DNA of 64,000 nt from Marinifilum sp. N1E240 (GCF_009295825.1 NZ_WHKF01000003.1:124001-188000), one strand, 5' to 3'; shown: positions 35,097 through 44,205, numbered from the stretch's first letter. Program-made: numbers and translations. Notes: generated by a model from the sequence alone, not told the origin.

Positions 35097-36191
35097 TTAG
35101 TCTCCGAATGCAATTCCAACACCTTTTGCTGTCTGAACCAAGTTCGCTTTTGGATCAACAAGGTTCTGTTGTCCGATAGCCTCTGGAAGAGGTACGCCAA
35201 CAACTTCAGGGTGACGGTAAGCAACCATCTGTCCAAATTTTCCTTCCAATACCATTTCGAAAGCTTTCACTCCGAACTGAGTAGCTAAAACACGGTCGTA
35301 AGCTACAGGAATACCACCACGTTGTAAGTGACCTAAAACAGTAGTACGAATATCAGCTTCAACACCAGCAGCTTTTAATTCCGCAGCTAAACGATCAGCA
35401 GCACCAGCTAATTTCAAGTTAGGATTACCAACTTCAGTACTTTCCTCTGCTAAAGCAGTACCACCTTTAGGCATAGCTCCTTCGGCAACAACGATAATAC
35501 CAAAACCTTTTCCTTTCAAGAAACGAGTATCCAACTTCTGCTTAACCTTCTTAATATCATAAGGAATCTCAGGAATCAAACAAGCTTCTGCACCACCTGC
35601 AATAGCAGCACTTAAAGCAATCCATCCCGCATCACGTCCCATAGCTTCCAAAATGAAAACACGATTGTGAGAAGCAGCAGTAGTCTTCAACTTATCAACA
35701 GCCTCTGTACAAATCTGAACAGCAGTTTGATAACCAAAAGTAAAATCGGTAGCTGAAAGGTCATTATCGATAGTCTTAGGTACGCCAATAATGTTCAATC
35801 CTTTTTCGTAAAGTGCTTGCGAAATTTTTTGAGAACCATCACCACCGATACTAATTACAGCATCAACTCCCAAATATTGTAATTTACGAATCATCTCGTC
35901 TGAACGATCTGCAGATCCCCATGATCCATCTTTGTTCTTTACAGGCCAAGCGAAAGGTCCACCTTTAGTAGTAGTACCAATTATAGTTCCACCTTGATAG
36001 TGGATACCCTTAACTGCTGCATCATCTAATATCTTAATTTCTGTTGGCTCTTTCAAAATTCCATCGAAAGACTGAATACTTCCAACAACTTCCCAATCTT
36101 TTTCCTGAGCTGCACGTTTCACAACGGCGCGAATCACAGCATTTAATCCTGGGCAATCACCACCCCCGGTTGCAACTAATACTCTTTTCAT
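35097..36191 (-). CDS. 6-phosphofructokinase (ATP or PPi dependent)
   Basis: A 364-residue PFK of the PfkA superfamily, acting in the glycolytic step from fructose 6-phosphate to the bisphosphate. The start is MKRVLVATGGGDCPGLNAVI at 36191; the longer frame from 36215 adds 8 residues. Donor-specificity residues are mixed. GGDGSQ has Gly at the position of E. coli Gly104 (typical of ATP enzymes), while VPKTIDNDL has Lys at position 124 (typical of PPi enzymes). The catalytic TIDND aspartates are intact. Length (364) resembles the longer actinobacterial/PPi-type group, so I do not assign pfkA or a donor. Confidence 0.88.
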   Translation of the reverse strand: MKRVLVATGGGDCPGLNAVIRAVVKRAAQEKDWEVVGSIQSFDGILKEPTEIKILDDAAVKGIHYQGGTIIGTTTKGGPFAWPVKNKDGSWGSADRSDEMIRKLQYLGVDAVISIGGDGSQKISQALYEKGLNIIGVPKTIDNDLSATDFTFGYQTAVQICTEAVDKLKTTAASHNRVFILEAMGRDAGWIALSAAIAGGAEACLIPEIPYDIKKVKQKLDTRFLKGKGFGIIVVAEGAMPKGGTALAEESTEVGNPNLKLAGAADRLAAELKAAGVEADIRTTVLGHLQRGGIPVAYDRVLATQFGVKAFEMVLEGKFGQMVAYRHPEVVGVPLPEAIGQQNLVDPKANLVQTAKGVGIAFGD

Positions 36192-36490
36192 AATTGTCAA
36201 TTTAATATATTTCAATCAATTTGCTTGGCTAGCGCGGCTAAAATAAAAATATTTTTCCAAACCGGAACAAACATTTTCACAATCAATGAATTGCAATCGA
36301 TTTCGAAATGTTTTTTTATAATGAATTTGAATTGGTAAATTTATAGTGCCCCATCTTCACATTTAGTATAAGTTAAATTGAGAAAGAAAACCAGTAAAAT
36401 AAAGCTTTGGTTTTGAGCTTAAAAAGAACAGAATAAGTTAGGATTATTACAGGCAACAAAAAAGTAAAACAAGTAAATCTTGATAAAAAA

Positions 36491-36991
36491 ATGGAAATTA
36501 AAATTTTTAAGGGAGATATTACGACATTAAATGTAGATGTTATTGTTAATGCAGCAAACTCAAATTTATTGGGAGGTGGTGGAGTTGATGGTGCAATTCA
36601 TCGTACAGCTGGTCCTGAACTTCTGCAAGAATGTAAAAAATTAAATGGATGTGATACAGGAGATGCTAAGATTACCAAAGGCTACTTATTGCCTTGTCTA
36701 CATGTTATTCATACGGTTGGACCAATTTGGAAAAATGGAAATACAGATGAGCCTAAACTATTAAAAAATTGCTATAAAAAAAGTATACAATTAGCAGAGA
36801 AAAATAAACTACAAAGCATAGCATTTCCGAACATAAGTACTGGCGTGTATGGATATCCTAAAGTGGAAGCAGCACGTATAGCCGTAAAAACAGTAAAAAA
36901 ACAACTGGCAAAATGTGAGCATCTAATTGAAGTAACATTCTGCGTTTTCGATGATGAAAATTTAAAGATTTATAACGAACTACTCAAATAG
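36491..36991 (+). CDS. Macro-domain protein (ADP-ribose / O-acetyl-ADP-ribose hydrolase)
   Basis: A 166-residue single macro domain. The ligand-binding motifs are present: GDITTLNVDVIVNAANS, LLGGGGVDGAIHRTAG and SIAFPNISTGVYGYP. Similar proteins (YmdB type) remove acetyl from O-acetyl-ADP-ribose or ADP-ribose from proteins. The Asn in NAANS and the Asp in GGGVDGAIH, used by YmdB, are retained. It is a single gene whose stop overlaps that of the converging rhodanese gene by 8 bases. Confidence 0.9.
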   Translation: MEIKIFKGDITTLNVDVIVNAANSNLLGGGGVDGAIHRTAGPELLQECKKLNGCDTGDAKITKGYLLPCLHVIHTVGPIWKNGNTDEPKLLKNCYKKSIQLAEKNKLQSIAFPNISTGVYGYPKVEAARIAVKTVKKQLAKCEHLIEVTFCVFDDENLKIYNELLK

Positions 36992-37418
36992 TAATGGTTT
37001 CTTCCACAACCTCATCGAATTTCCAACGCTTGTATTTTCCCCAATTTAACATTTGATCATAACCTTTCTCTTCAAGAAACACAATCACGTTTTGGGTTTT
37101 TAAACTTAAATCACAATATAAAATTAGCTTTTTGTTTTTAGGTATTTCGGAGTACCACTGATCGACTTTATCATGAGGAAAATTTTTAGCTCCTGGAATG
37201 TGACCTAAAAGAAAATTCTCTTCTTCCCTCACATCCAAAATCCATATATCTTCATGATCCTGTTTCGACAATAACAGAAGCTCATCTGGTGAAAGATATT
37301 TCTTCATATCTTCTCCACGTTTAGTAATGTACCCATAATAATCCGGTACATGAATAAAATACCAATACACTCCAAAAATAAGTGCTAATACCGAAAAAAC
37401 AACCAATATTACATCCAT
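36984..37418 (-). CDS. Membrane-anchored rhodanese-like protein
   Basis: A 144-residue protein with an N-terminal membrane helix (MDVILVVFSVLALIFGVYW) and a rhodanese domain from about residue 42 (WILDVREEENFLLGHIPGAKNF). The active-site loop is YCDLSLKT, with catalytic Cys but no arginine at the usual loop end, so sulfur-transfer activity is uncertain. The start at 37418 is chosen since it opens the helix; ATG 37469 would add an unlikely basic/polar stretch and lies beside the terminator stem of the gene upstream. Confidence 0.8.
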   Translation of the reverse strand: MDVILVVFSVLALIFGVYWYFIHVPDYYGYITKRGEDMKKYLSPDELLLLSKQDHEDIWILDVREEENFLLGHIPGAKNFPHDKVDQWYSEIPKNKKLILYCDLSLKTQNVIVFLEEKGYDQMLNWGKYKRWKFDEVVEETITI

Positions 37419-37466
37419 AGTACAATCTAATAGTAGAGAAAAAATAGCTCTTAGTTCGCAAGTATG

Positions 37467-37494
37467 CAAAAAAAATCTCCTTTCGGAGATTTTT
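37467..37494 (-). terminator. Terminator of the HAD-family gene
   Basis: AAAAATCTCC (37471-37480) pairs with GGAGATTTTT (37485-37494) around TTTC. The minus-strand tail is a T-run. Confidence 0.85.
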
Positions 37495-37512
37495 ATATCA
37501 ATTTTAAATCAA

Positions 37513-37980
37513 TTATCGTTTCATTGTGGCAATAAATGTATCCTCATCAAGGAAAAAATCCAATGCGTCATTAATGGATGGCACAATTACATCAACATGA
37601 TCGATTATATCCTTATGAATACCTTCACTTTGCAAAGTTGCAATAGATACAATTGACTGAACAAAAAGTCCAATATCAATACGAGCATTACCAATTGCAG
37701 CAACATTATTACTTCCAAGAGATAACAATACGTCTTCTTTTTCTCTTGAATTGTTCGCTTCATAATAAGCAATCCCACTCGATAAAGCTAAAGCACGCGC
37801 ATTTCCTCTTTGATCCGAAGAAATCATAACCACATTTACGCCTAAACTTTGAAGACGATGAATTCTCTCAACTACACCAGGAACCATCTCACCTTTGACG
37901 GTTAATGTTCCATTCGAATCTACCACCAAGGTATCGATAGTAATCGTTCCAACACCAGGAACCGCAAAATTTAAACTCAT
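37513..37980 (-). CDS. HAD-like protein related to soluble P-type ATPase phosphatase domain
   Basis: A 155-residue protein of the COG4087 type. Motif I is VVDSNGTLTVKG, with the nucleophile Asp but Asn at the +2 position where phosphatases usually have Asp; P-type ATPases have DKTGT in the same place. Motif II Ser/Thr is in VVMISSDQ and motif IV is in AIGNARID. The start is MSLNFAVPGVGTITID. Its substrate is unknown. It stands alone between a terminator and the DUF3078 gene. Confidence 0.78.
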   Translation of the reverse strand: MSLNFAVPGVGTITIDTLVVDSNGTLTVKGEMVPGVVERIHRLQSLGVNVVMISSDQRGNARALALSSGIAYYEANNSREKEDVLLSLGSNNVAAIGNARIDIGLFVQSIVSIATLQSEGIHKDIIDHVDVIVPSINDALDFFLDEDTFIATMKR

Positions 37981-38101
37981 AGATTAATGTTTTAATTCTA
38001 TCACAAAATAATGGTTTTTAAACGATTAAAACAGGTTTAAAAACACACTTATTTACTTCACTATTCAATAAATTGGGTATTTATACCCTTGCAAAATAAT
38101 T

Positions 38102-39733
38102 TTAAAAACGATAACTCACTCCAACCGAAAGGTTCTCTTTAAACTGAACTTTCGACCCGGTATCATCATCGGATATGATATGTGTTGAAATCTTAGTAGA
38201 CAAATATTGATTGATTGGCATTGTTAAAATTAGTTCCCAATCAATATCAATATTCTTAGGTTTCTCCGAATAATTCGAATAAAGCGAAACTTTGTTCTGC
38301 AATTCCATATCCTCCCAAAATTTCAGTTTATGAGAAAAATTAACATACGAACCAACCTCTTTTTTCACTTTCTCATCTTCATCGATACCATATTGAGTTT
38401 GATCAATTAGAATTGTATCATTTACAATTGTGTATTTAGCTGATAAAGGCGAAAGAAGTATTGATAAGTTTTTATTTGGCTTATAATCCATACCAATTGA
38501 AGCAATAATATAAGCAGGAGCAAAAAAGTTCGATTTCAGTTTTCGTGGATTATCAGCTGGATAATCGTACCCTTTTAACATTTGTGTTTTAAGATTAAAC
38601 TGTGCTGAATAATACCAATTCTTAACCGCTTTCTGTCCATACTTGGTGTTGAATTCAATTTTATCTTCATTTTTTCTAAAACCATTATCACCTGATTTCA
38701 ACAAACCATATTTTACATCCAAACTATTATCCCATGTATGAATTCCCTTTTTATAATTGGCAAAAGCATTAATAGTTGAAAGTGTAGCTATAGAGCTCTC
38801 GCCACCGCCAGACCAGCTATCACTAACATGCCCCTGGTTAAATGATAAACCAATTGTTGCTCCCAATTTCCAAATCTGCGAATATCGCTTATATCGTCCT
38901 AGTTTAGCTAACTTATATTGATCTGCAGACATCTTCTTAACCAGTCTTACACTTGTTCCTCTAACTTTCGATCTTTGAACGGATTGTTGATAAACATCAT
39001 CATCAACCAAAATTCGCACTGACCTATCTGTAGTATTTTGAATCCAAATTCCAATTGAATCCCGTTTATTTTTTTTCAGCCAAAACCTCTTAAAATCTTG
39101 TTTCCCATTATTAATCCAAAACTTAACAGAATCATTCATGAAATTTTTCACGCCCAGAAATACAGAATCCCTGCTTATCTCTCTTATCCACTGATGTACA
39201 GGATCCTTCTCTACATAATTATACAATTCAGTTAAGGCTTCACCCTTCCATGAATTATTATCTGGTACTTCTTGTATTTGATCTAAATCTGGCTGATAAC
39301 TTAAAACTCTTTCCAATTCAGCTTGCTTTTTAACCTCGCGCAAAGCATCCTCTGTTTTTCTATTGTCAATATATTCCTTTAGATAGAAAACCATATTACG
39401 GATACTATCGTTTTTTACATATTCCAATAAAGTATTTACAGCTTCTTGCACAGAATCAGTTTGGTGATATTGTTTCGAATAGTCCATTGCAAGTTCTCTC
39501 ACAATGAATCGAAAACCGACATTATTGAGGTGATACAAAGGATCTTGAATTTGAGTTAAGACCGAATCATGAGCAAAATGCTTTAAAGAATCGGTAGAAT
39601 TTTGCTTTAAACGATACATTGATTCGTCTAAACGAATCGTATCAATTAATATGGAATCTTTCTGAACTTTTGATTGAGCAAATAATGCTATTGGCTGAAT
39701 TAATATCAGTAAAACACAAAAAAAACGAATCAT
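38102..39733 (-). CDS. DUF3078 outer-membrane beta-barrel protein
   Basis: A 543-residue protein with a signal peptide ending in LFAQ. Residues 25-270 are a soluble, mostly helical region with repeated DSV/DSI segments. Residues 285-543 are the DUF3078 barrel (GATIGLSFNQGHVSDSWSGGG is the best-conserved element), ending in the aromatic SVGVSYRF. Function is unknown; the family is common in Bacteroidota, normally without the long N-terminal part (about 270 residues). It is transcribed away from tnaA across a 567-base gap. Confidence 0.8.
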   Translation of the reverse strand: MIRFFCVLLILIQPIALFAQSKVQKDSILIDTIRLDESMYRLKQNSTDSLKHFAHDSVLTQIQDPLYHLNNVGFRFIVRELAMDYSKQYHQTDSVQEAVNTLLEYVKNDSIRNMVFYLKEYIDNRKTEDALREVKKQAELERVLSYQPDLDQIQEVPDNNSWKGEALTELYNYVEKDPVHQWIREISRDSVFLGVKNFMNDSVKFWINNGKQDFKRFWLKKNKRDSIGIWIQNTTDRSVRILVDDDVYQQSVQRSKVRGTSVRLVKKMSADQYKLAKLGRYKRYSQIWKLGATIGLSFNQGHVSDSWSGGGESSIATLSTINAFANYKKGIHTWDNSLDVKYGLLKSGDNGFRKNEDKIEFNTKYGQKAVKNWYYSAQFNLKTQMLKGYDYPADNPRKLKSNFFAPAYIIASIGMDYKPNKNLSILLSPLSAKYTIVNDTILIDQTQYGIDEDEKVKKEVGSYVNFSHKLKFWEDMELQNKVSLYSNYSEKPKNIDIDWELILTMPINQYLSTKISTHIISDDDTGSKVQFKENLSVGVSYRF

Positions 39734-39973
39734 GGGCGTAGTTCTGTTCTTATTTAAAATTAATTGGGCTTTTGGAACTTACACAAGTACATACAACAAA
39801 TCAATGTTGCACAAGGCACCTGCAAAAATGTCAAAATTATTTCGTTCTTAAAAGAAATAATGAACTCAATATTATCAAAAAACAGACCAAAAATAAGGCT
39901 TTCCAACAAATCATTTCAACTCAAACGTTTGCATTTTCTCGTTCAAGTATTTTTATATCATCAGAAAATAATT

Positions 39974-39981
39974 TAAATTTG
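39974..39981 (+). promoter_or_regulatory. -7 box TAAATTTG in the tnaA leader region
   Basis: An exact TAnnTTTG box about 320 bases before the tnaA ATG. It would give a long leader. The -33 match is poor. Confidence 0.35.
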
Positions 39982-40004
39982 GCGAAGTAGAAAAATCAGA
40001 ACCT

Positions 40005-40085
40005 ATGGAAATAAAATATCAACTTCCAAAACTGACACACAAAGTCTACCTTAACATTAAAAACAGAGACGAGTTTCATTTCTAA
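40005..40085 (+). CDS. Possible 26-codon leader ORF upstream of tnaA
   Basis: ATG at 40005 to TAA at 40083, starting MEIKYQLPKLTHK and ending EFHF. Its stop codon overlaps the 3' arm of a hairpin (ACGAGTTT 40069-40076, AAACTCGT 40084-40091). The position recalls the TnaC leader of enterobacteria, but it has no tryptophan codon and no T-run follows the hairpin. A chance ORF is quite possible. Confidence 0.25.
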   Translation: MEIKYQLPKLTHKVYLNIKNRDEFHF

Positions 40086-40300
40086 ACTCGTTTAGGGATC
40101 ATTCGTCCCAACATTTCCAAATTAATTTACTAACAGCAATAACTGAATAGCATAAATCTATTTGGTTAAATTGTTCGTATACCTATACAAACTAGTGCCA
40201 ACCCAGACATTTACAAGAATCAAAATGATAAAATCATTTGAAGCTTAGTTTGTGATGGCATGTACAATCAAGAAAATTAACAACATTCAATATAATTATC

Positions 40301-41680
40301 ATGAAATTACCATTTGCAGAATCATATAAAATTAAGATGGTTGAAACCATCAGAAGAAGCACTCGTGAAGAAAGAGAACAATGGCTTAAAGAAGCCAATT
40401 ACAATCTGTTCAATCTAAAAAGTGATCATGTTTTTATTGACTTACTTACCGATTCGGGTACAGGTGCAATGAGTGACAAACAGTGGTCGGCAATGATGCT
40501 TGGCGACGAAAGTTATGCTGGTGCTCGCTCGTATTACAATATGAAATCAGCCCTAAAAAACATTTTGGGTTTCGATCACTTTCTTCCTACTCACCAGGGA
40601 CGTGCAGCTGAAAATGTACTATTCTCGGTATTGGTAAAAGATGGAGATATCGTTCCAGGAAATTCACATTTTGATACAACCAAAGGTCACATTGAATTTA
40701 GAAAAGCTAAAGCAGTAGATTGTACTATCGATGAAGCTTTTGATACAGAAATTGATCATCCTTTTAAAGGTAATCTGGATTTAATCAAATTGGAATCAGT
40801 TCTTTCTACTTATCCAAAAGAGCAAATTCCTATGATTATTGTTACTGTAACTTGTAACACATCAGGAGGACAGCCTGTTTCTATGGCAAATATAAAAGCA
40901 GTAAAAGAATTGGCAGACAAATATGAAATTCCAGTTTGTTTCGATTCAGCACGTTTTGCTGAGAACGCATACTTTATTAAAACTCGTGAAGAAGGATATC
41001 AGGATAAAACAATAAAAGAGATTGTAAAAGAGATGTATTCGTATGCTGATATGGCTACCATGAGTTCTAAAAAAGATGCTATTGTAAACATGGGTGGTTT
41101 CATTGGAATGAGAAGTAAAGAGCTTTGGAAGCAAGCATCTACTTATAATATCATGTTCGAAGGCTATGTAACTTATGGTGGAATGTCTGGTCGTGACATG
41201 AATGCATTGGCTCAAGGTTTAGATGAAGGTACCGAGTTCGAATACCTGGAGACTCGTATTAAGCAGGTGGAGTACCTGGGAGCTAAACTTGAAGAATATG
41301 GCATCCCATTCCAGAAGCCAATTGGTGGTCATGCCATTTTTGTGGATGCTAAGAAAATTTTGAGTCATATTCCTAAAGAAGAATTTCAAGCACAAACATT
41401 AGGTTGCGAGCTGTATTTAGAAGCTGGTATTCGTGGTGTTGAGATTGGCGCTATTCTTGCGGATAGAGATCCTGAGACCAGAGAAAATCGTTACCCTGAT
41501 TTAGAGTTGTTGCGTTTAGCTATTCCTAGAAGAACCTATACAAACAACCATATGGATGTTATTGCTGCGGCTTTCAAAAATGTATATGATCGCAGATTAG
41601 AAATTAAGAATGGATTTAAAATTGTTGATGAAGCTCCAATTATGAGACACTTCACCGTTCAGTTAGAGAAAATCGACTAA
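40301..41680 (+). CDS. tnaA: Tryptophanase (tryptophan indole-lyase)
   Basis: A 459-residue PLP enzyme that splits tryptophan to indole, pyruvate and ammonia. The PLP lysine region is MSSKKDAIVNMGG, and the substrate/active-site segments YNMKSALKNILGF and LPTHQGRAAENV are conserved. Two points favour tryptophanase over tyrosine phenol-lyase: the C-terminal RHFT, whose His equals E. coli His463 (Phe in the phenol-lyase), and VEIG where phenol-lyases have the MERG arginine. It has a terminator directly after it and no tryptophan permease adjacent. Indole production is the expected phenotype. Confidence 0.94.
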   Translation: MKLPFAESYKIKMVETIRRSTREEREQWLKEANYNLFNLKSDHVFIDLLTDSGTGAMSDKQWSAMMLGDESYAGARSYYNMKSALKNILGFDHFLPTHQGRAAENVLFSVLVKDGDIVPGNSHFDTTKGHIEFRKAKAVDCTIDEAFDTEIDHPFKGNLDLIKLESVLSTYPKEQIPMIIVTVTCNTSGGQPVSMANIKAVKELADKYEIPVCFDSARFAENAYFIKTREEGYQDKTIKEIVKEMYSYADMATMSSKKDAIVNMGGFIGMRSKELWKQASTYNIMFEGYVTYGGMSGRDMNALAQGLDEGTEFEYLETRIKQVEYLGAKLEEYGIPFQKPIGGHAIFVDAKKILSHIPKEEFQAQTLGCELYLEAGIRGVEIGAILADRDPETRENRYPDLELLRLAIPRRTYTNNHMDVIAAAFKNVYDRRLEIKNGFKIVDEAPIMRHFTVQLEKID

Positions 41681-41705
41681 GACAAAATCAAATCTTTATA
41701 TTGCA

Positions 41706-41734
41706 AGGCTCCCTTTTGGGAGCTTTTTTTTTTT
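41706..41734 (+). terminator. Terminator of tnaA
   Basis: GCTCCC (41708-41713) pairs with GGGAGC (41718-41723) around TTTT, followed by eleven T. Confidence 0.92.
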
Positions 41735-41893
41735 AATTCAAATAAAGAAATCAGTCTTTAATAATTTTTATTTTTTAGTACGTGTAAAATTCCTTAATTT
41801 TAGAAAAGATCAATAAATCAGAGAAATAAACAAACCAACACAAACCTTTAATAAAGAAAAAAAGAAGCAAATCCTAACCTAAATTAACAAGCT

Positions 41894-42220
41894 ATGACTA
41901 CAATTGATCTTAAAGTAACACTACAATTAAACGAGGAGGAATATTTTAAAGTTGGTGATCACATTTTCACTAAAAATGACAAATTAAAGTCTCTTGAAGA
42001 TAAACTACATTTCTGTGGATCTTCAGCCATTAAAGTCTTTAAGGAGTACGAAAGCCTTTTAACCATGGAAATCATGAACGATTGGTCGAGGCTGATTAAG
42101 GCATTAAACCAAACCACTTCGTGTTGTGCTGTTTGGGATAATAAAAAAATTATCACCGAATTAGTAGAAAAAAGAGAACATCCCGTATCGTGGTATGTTA
42201 AAAATTGCAGAATTTGTTAA
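41894..42220 (+). CDS. Hypothetical protein, 108 residues
   Basis: I do not recognise a family. The sequence is coherent, with no signal peptide or membrane helix, and has cysteines at CGSS, TTSCCAVW and a C-terminal NCRIC, including a vicinal pair and a C-x-x-C-like end. A strong hairpin terminator follows it, and the preceding gap has normal intergenic AT bias, so it is probably a real single gene. The final cysteines hint at metal or redox binding, but this is speculation. Confidence 0.6.
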   Translation: MTTIDLKVTLQLNEEEYFKVGDHIFTKNDKLKSLEDKLHFCGSSAIKVFKEYESLLTMEIMNDWSRLIKALNQTTSCCAVWDNKKIITELVEKREHPVSWYVKNCRIC

Positions 42221-42241
42221 TTGCCTGCACATTGCTACAAA

Positions 42242-42270
42242 AGGACTTTCTATACAGAAAGTCTTTTTTT
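42242..42270 (+). terminator. Terminator after the 108-residue protein gene
   Basis: GACTTTC (42244-42250) pairs with GAAAGTC (42257-42263) around TATACA, followed by a T-run. The hemolysin III gene ends at the same place on the other strand. Confidence 0.85.
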
Positions 42271-42955
42271 ATGGACTTACTGCATAATAAACTGCAATAA
42301 AATGAGACAAGCTGCCACCAAACACAAACAAGTGCCAAATGAAATGATTGAATGGCAACCTTTTCCACACATAGAACACAACGCCCAACATGTAAAACAA
42401 GCCTCCAACAAATAGCCACTTAAGACTTAAAACAGGAAGGGCTGAACTAAACGCTTTAAAATTGAAGACAAGAATCCATGCCATAAATAGATAGAGTAAT
42501 AAAGATATCCAACGGTATTTTCCCAATAAATAGAGTTTGTATATGGTTCCCAACACCACCAAAATCCACAATATTGCCAAATACATTTTCCCTACAAAAT
42601 TATCCAGATAAATCACAAGAAAAGGTGTATATGTTCCAGCAATCATTATAAAAATACTAATGTGATCGAGCTTACGGAACAAACTCCTTCTGGGATGATC
42701 AACCATATAATGATACAGCGATGAAGAACTATAAAGAATCAAAAATCCTAAAATGAATACCAAAACTGCTATAAATCCCTGCCAAGTCTGAGTTTGCCAG
42801 GTAGTATAAAGCAACCAAGTTCCAGCGGGGACTACAAACAAAATTCCCAGTGAGTGCGAAATCCAATTCATCAATTCATGAATCGACTCTTTGTCAGTTA
42901 AAAATCTCTTCTTCTCTCCCTCTGCCCAACTTATTAATATTAAGATCCACTTCAT
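42269..42955 (-). CDS. Hemolysin III / PAQR family membrane protein
   Basis: A 228-residue protein with seven predicted membrane helices. The PAQR/hemolysin III zinc motifs are present: SSSLYHYM (first His), KLDHISIF, and the C-terminal HFIWHLFVFGGSLSHF with two more His. Despite the name, bacterial members are not proven hemolysins; they may be membrane-fluidity sensors or hydrolases. An N-terminal polar stretch of about 28 residues precedes the first helix, so a start at the ATG encoding MNWISHSLG is possible. Confidence 0.88.
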   Translation of the reverse strand: MKWILILISWAEGEKKRFLTDKESIHELMNWISHSLGILFVVPAGTWLLYTTWQTQTWQGFIAVLVFILGFLILYSSSSLYHYMVDHPRRSLFRKLDHISIFIMIAGTYTPFLVIYLDNFVGKMYLAILWILVVLGTIYKLYLLGKYRWISLLLYLFMAWILVFNFKAFSSALPVLSLKWLFVGGLFYMLGVVFYVWKRLPFNHFIWHLFVFGGSLSHFIAVYYAVSP

Positions 42956-43204
42956 AGTGCGTATTTAAAGATTATAGCTCTTGTATCTAATGTCTGAAAA
43001 AGAAATGAACTTTCAAAAAAACAGAAATTCAATTTACACTCATTACAAATAGTTTCACACCCCTATATATAAAAGGCGTTTGGAATTGAGATGATCACAT
43101 AATTTCTTTCAGTAAAAGAAAATATGCGCAACAACACATTCTACATGTTTTCATATTTATATATTGCAAAATCTAAACATCTTAATAACTATAATTGTAA
43201 CGAC

Positions 43205-44092
43205 ATGAAAAAATTAGCTATCCTGGTTTTAAGTATCATTTGTTTGTATACAAGTTATGCACAAGAAACTAAACTATCTCCTTATTTTAAGGTTGGCAAT
43301 TCATCGGAGAACATTAATACCCTAGCTGATCAAATTAAGACACAACTTCAATTTAAAGAATTTGAAATTATTGGTGATTATCAACCAGAATCGAATCCAA
43401 ACCTGAAAGTTATTTGTTTCACAAGAAGCGATTTGAATGAACTTTGTTTAAAATCGAAAGATCGTGGGGCTTTGGCTAGTGTGATAAAAGTTGGTTTAGT
43501 TAAAAAAGGTGATAATATCGATATCAGTCTGCTTAACCCAGATTATATGTTTTGTGCATATTTACAAAATTACGAAACGGATAAAAACAAATTTACCTCA
43601 ATTACCAATGATGTAAAAAATGCTCTAAGTTCTATTGGCTCAGAGTTCTCAAAATTTGGTGGAGAAGTTAAAATTCCAGCATTAAAGAAATATCATTATA
43701 AAATGATGATGCCATACTTTAAAGATCCGGTTGAACTAAACGAATTTGCAAGTTTTGAAGAAGGGCTGGAGTTGATTCGTAAAAACCTAAAAGCTGAAAC
43801 AGGAAATACAAAATTGATTTACGAACAAATTTTCCCAGATAAAAAAACTGCCGTTTTTGGAATTGGATTACATGATGCTGAAGATGGAGAGAAACATTTC
43901 TTACCAATAATTGGAGAAGATCATATTGCTGCTATGCCTTATGATATAATATTACAAGGAAATCAGGTAACCATGCTTCATGGAAAATATAGATTTGCTC
44001 TTTATTGGCCAGAACTTACAATGGGGACTTTCATGAAAATAATGAGCACACCAGGCGATGTAGAAGATTTTATGGAGAATATTACCAAATAG
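43205..44092 (+). CDS. Secreted protein of unknown function
   Basis: A 295-residue protein with a signal peptide (MKKLAILVLSIICLYTSYAQ) if the start is at 43205; the upstream ATG at 43124 would add 27 residues before it and is disfavoured. The mature part has a mixed alpha/beta pattern (LADQIKTQLQFKEFEIIGDY; DYMFCAYLQNYE) faintly like DUF302 proteins, though I cannot assign it. It is followed by a terminator and then a DUF4197 lipoprotein gene. Location is presumably periplasmic. Confidence 0.7.
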   Translation: MKKLAILVLSIICLYTSYAQETKLSPYFKVGNSSENINTLADQIKTQLQFKEFEIIGDYQPESNPNLKVICFTRSDLNELCLKSKDRGALASVIKVGLVKKGDNIDISLLNPDYMFCAYLQNYETDKNKFTSITNDVKNALSSIGSEFSKFGGEVKIPALKKYHYKMMMPYFKDPVELNEFASFEEGLELIRKNLKAETGNTKLIYEQIFPDKKTAVFGIGLHDAEDGEKHFLPIIGEDHIAAMPYDIILQGNQVTMLHGKYRFALYWPELTMGTFMKIMSTPGDVEDFMENITK

Positions 44093-44112
44093 ACTGCACT
44101 GTACATTATCTT

Positions 44113-44144
44113 ATCCCCGATGTTTTTGCTTCGGGGATTTTTTA
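44113..44144 (+). terminator. Terminator after the secreted protein gene
   Basis: ATCCCCGA (44113-44120) pairs with TCGGGGAT (44131-44138) around a ten-base loop, followed by five T. Confidence 0.9.
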
Positions 44145-44205
44145 TTGATCGAATCTACAATTTTTGATACCTTGGCAATCATTAAAAACTTTTGACCAAT
44201 AAAAC

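Larger units (their letters stand above)
39734..40300. other. Long intergenic region upstream of tnaA
   Basis: A gap of 567 bases between the DUF3078 gene (-) and tnaA (+). I see a -7 box at 39974, a 26-codon open frame at 40005, a hairpin at 40069-40091 and a small hairpin GGGA/TCCC just after it. The overlapping 70-codon frames near 39770 are low-complexity and unsupported. Confidence 0.55.

Noticed and set aside
39764-39990. Two overlapping frames of 70-72 codons before tnaA
   Set aside because: Low-complexity, overlapping each other, no upstream promoter box and no recognisable family.
40069-40091. Hairpin before tnaA as a classical attenuator
   Set aside because: Only three T follow the stem, and the short ORF has no tryptophan codon, so a TnaC-type mechanism is not supported.
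40301-41680. Tyrosine phenol-lyase instead of tryptophanase
   Set aside because: The C-terminal RHFT histidine and VEIG segment follow tryptophanase; phenol-lyase residues are absent.
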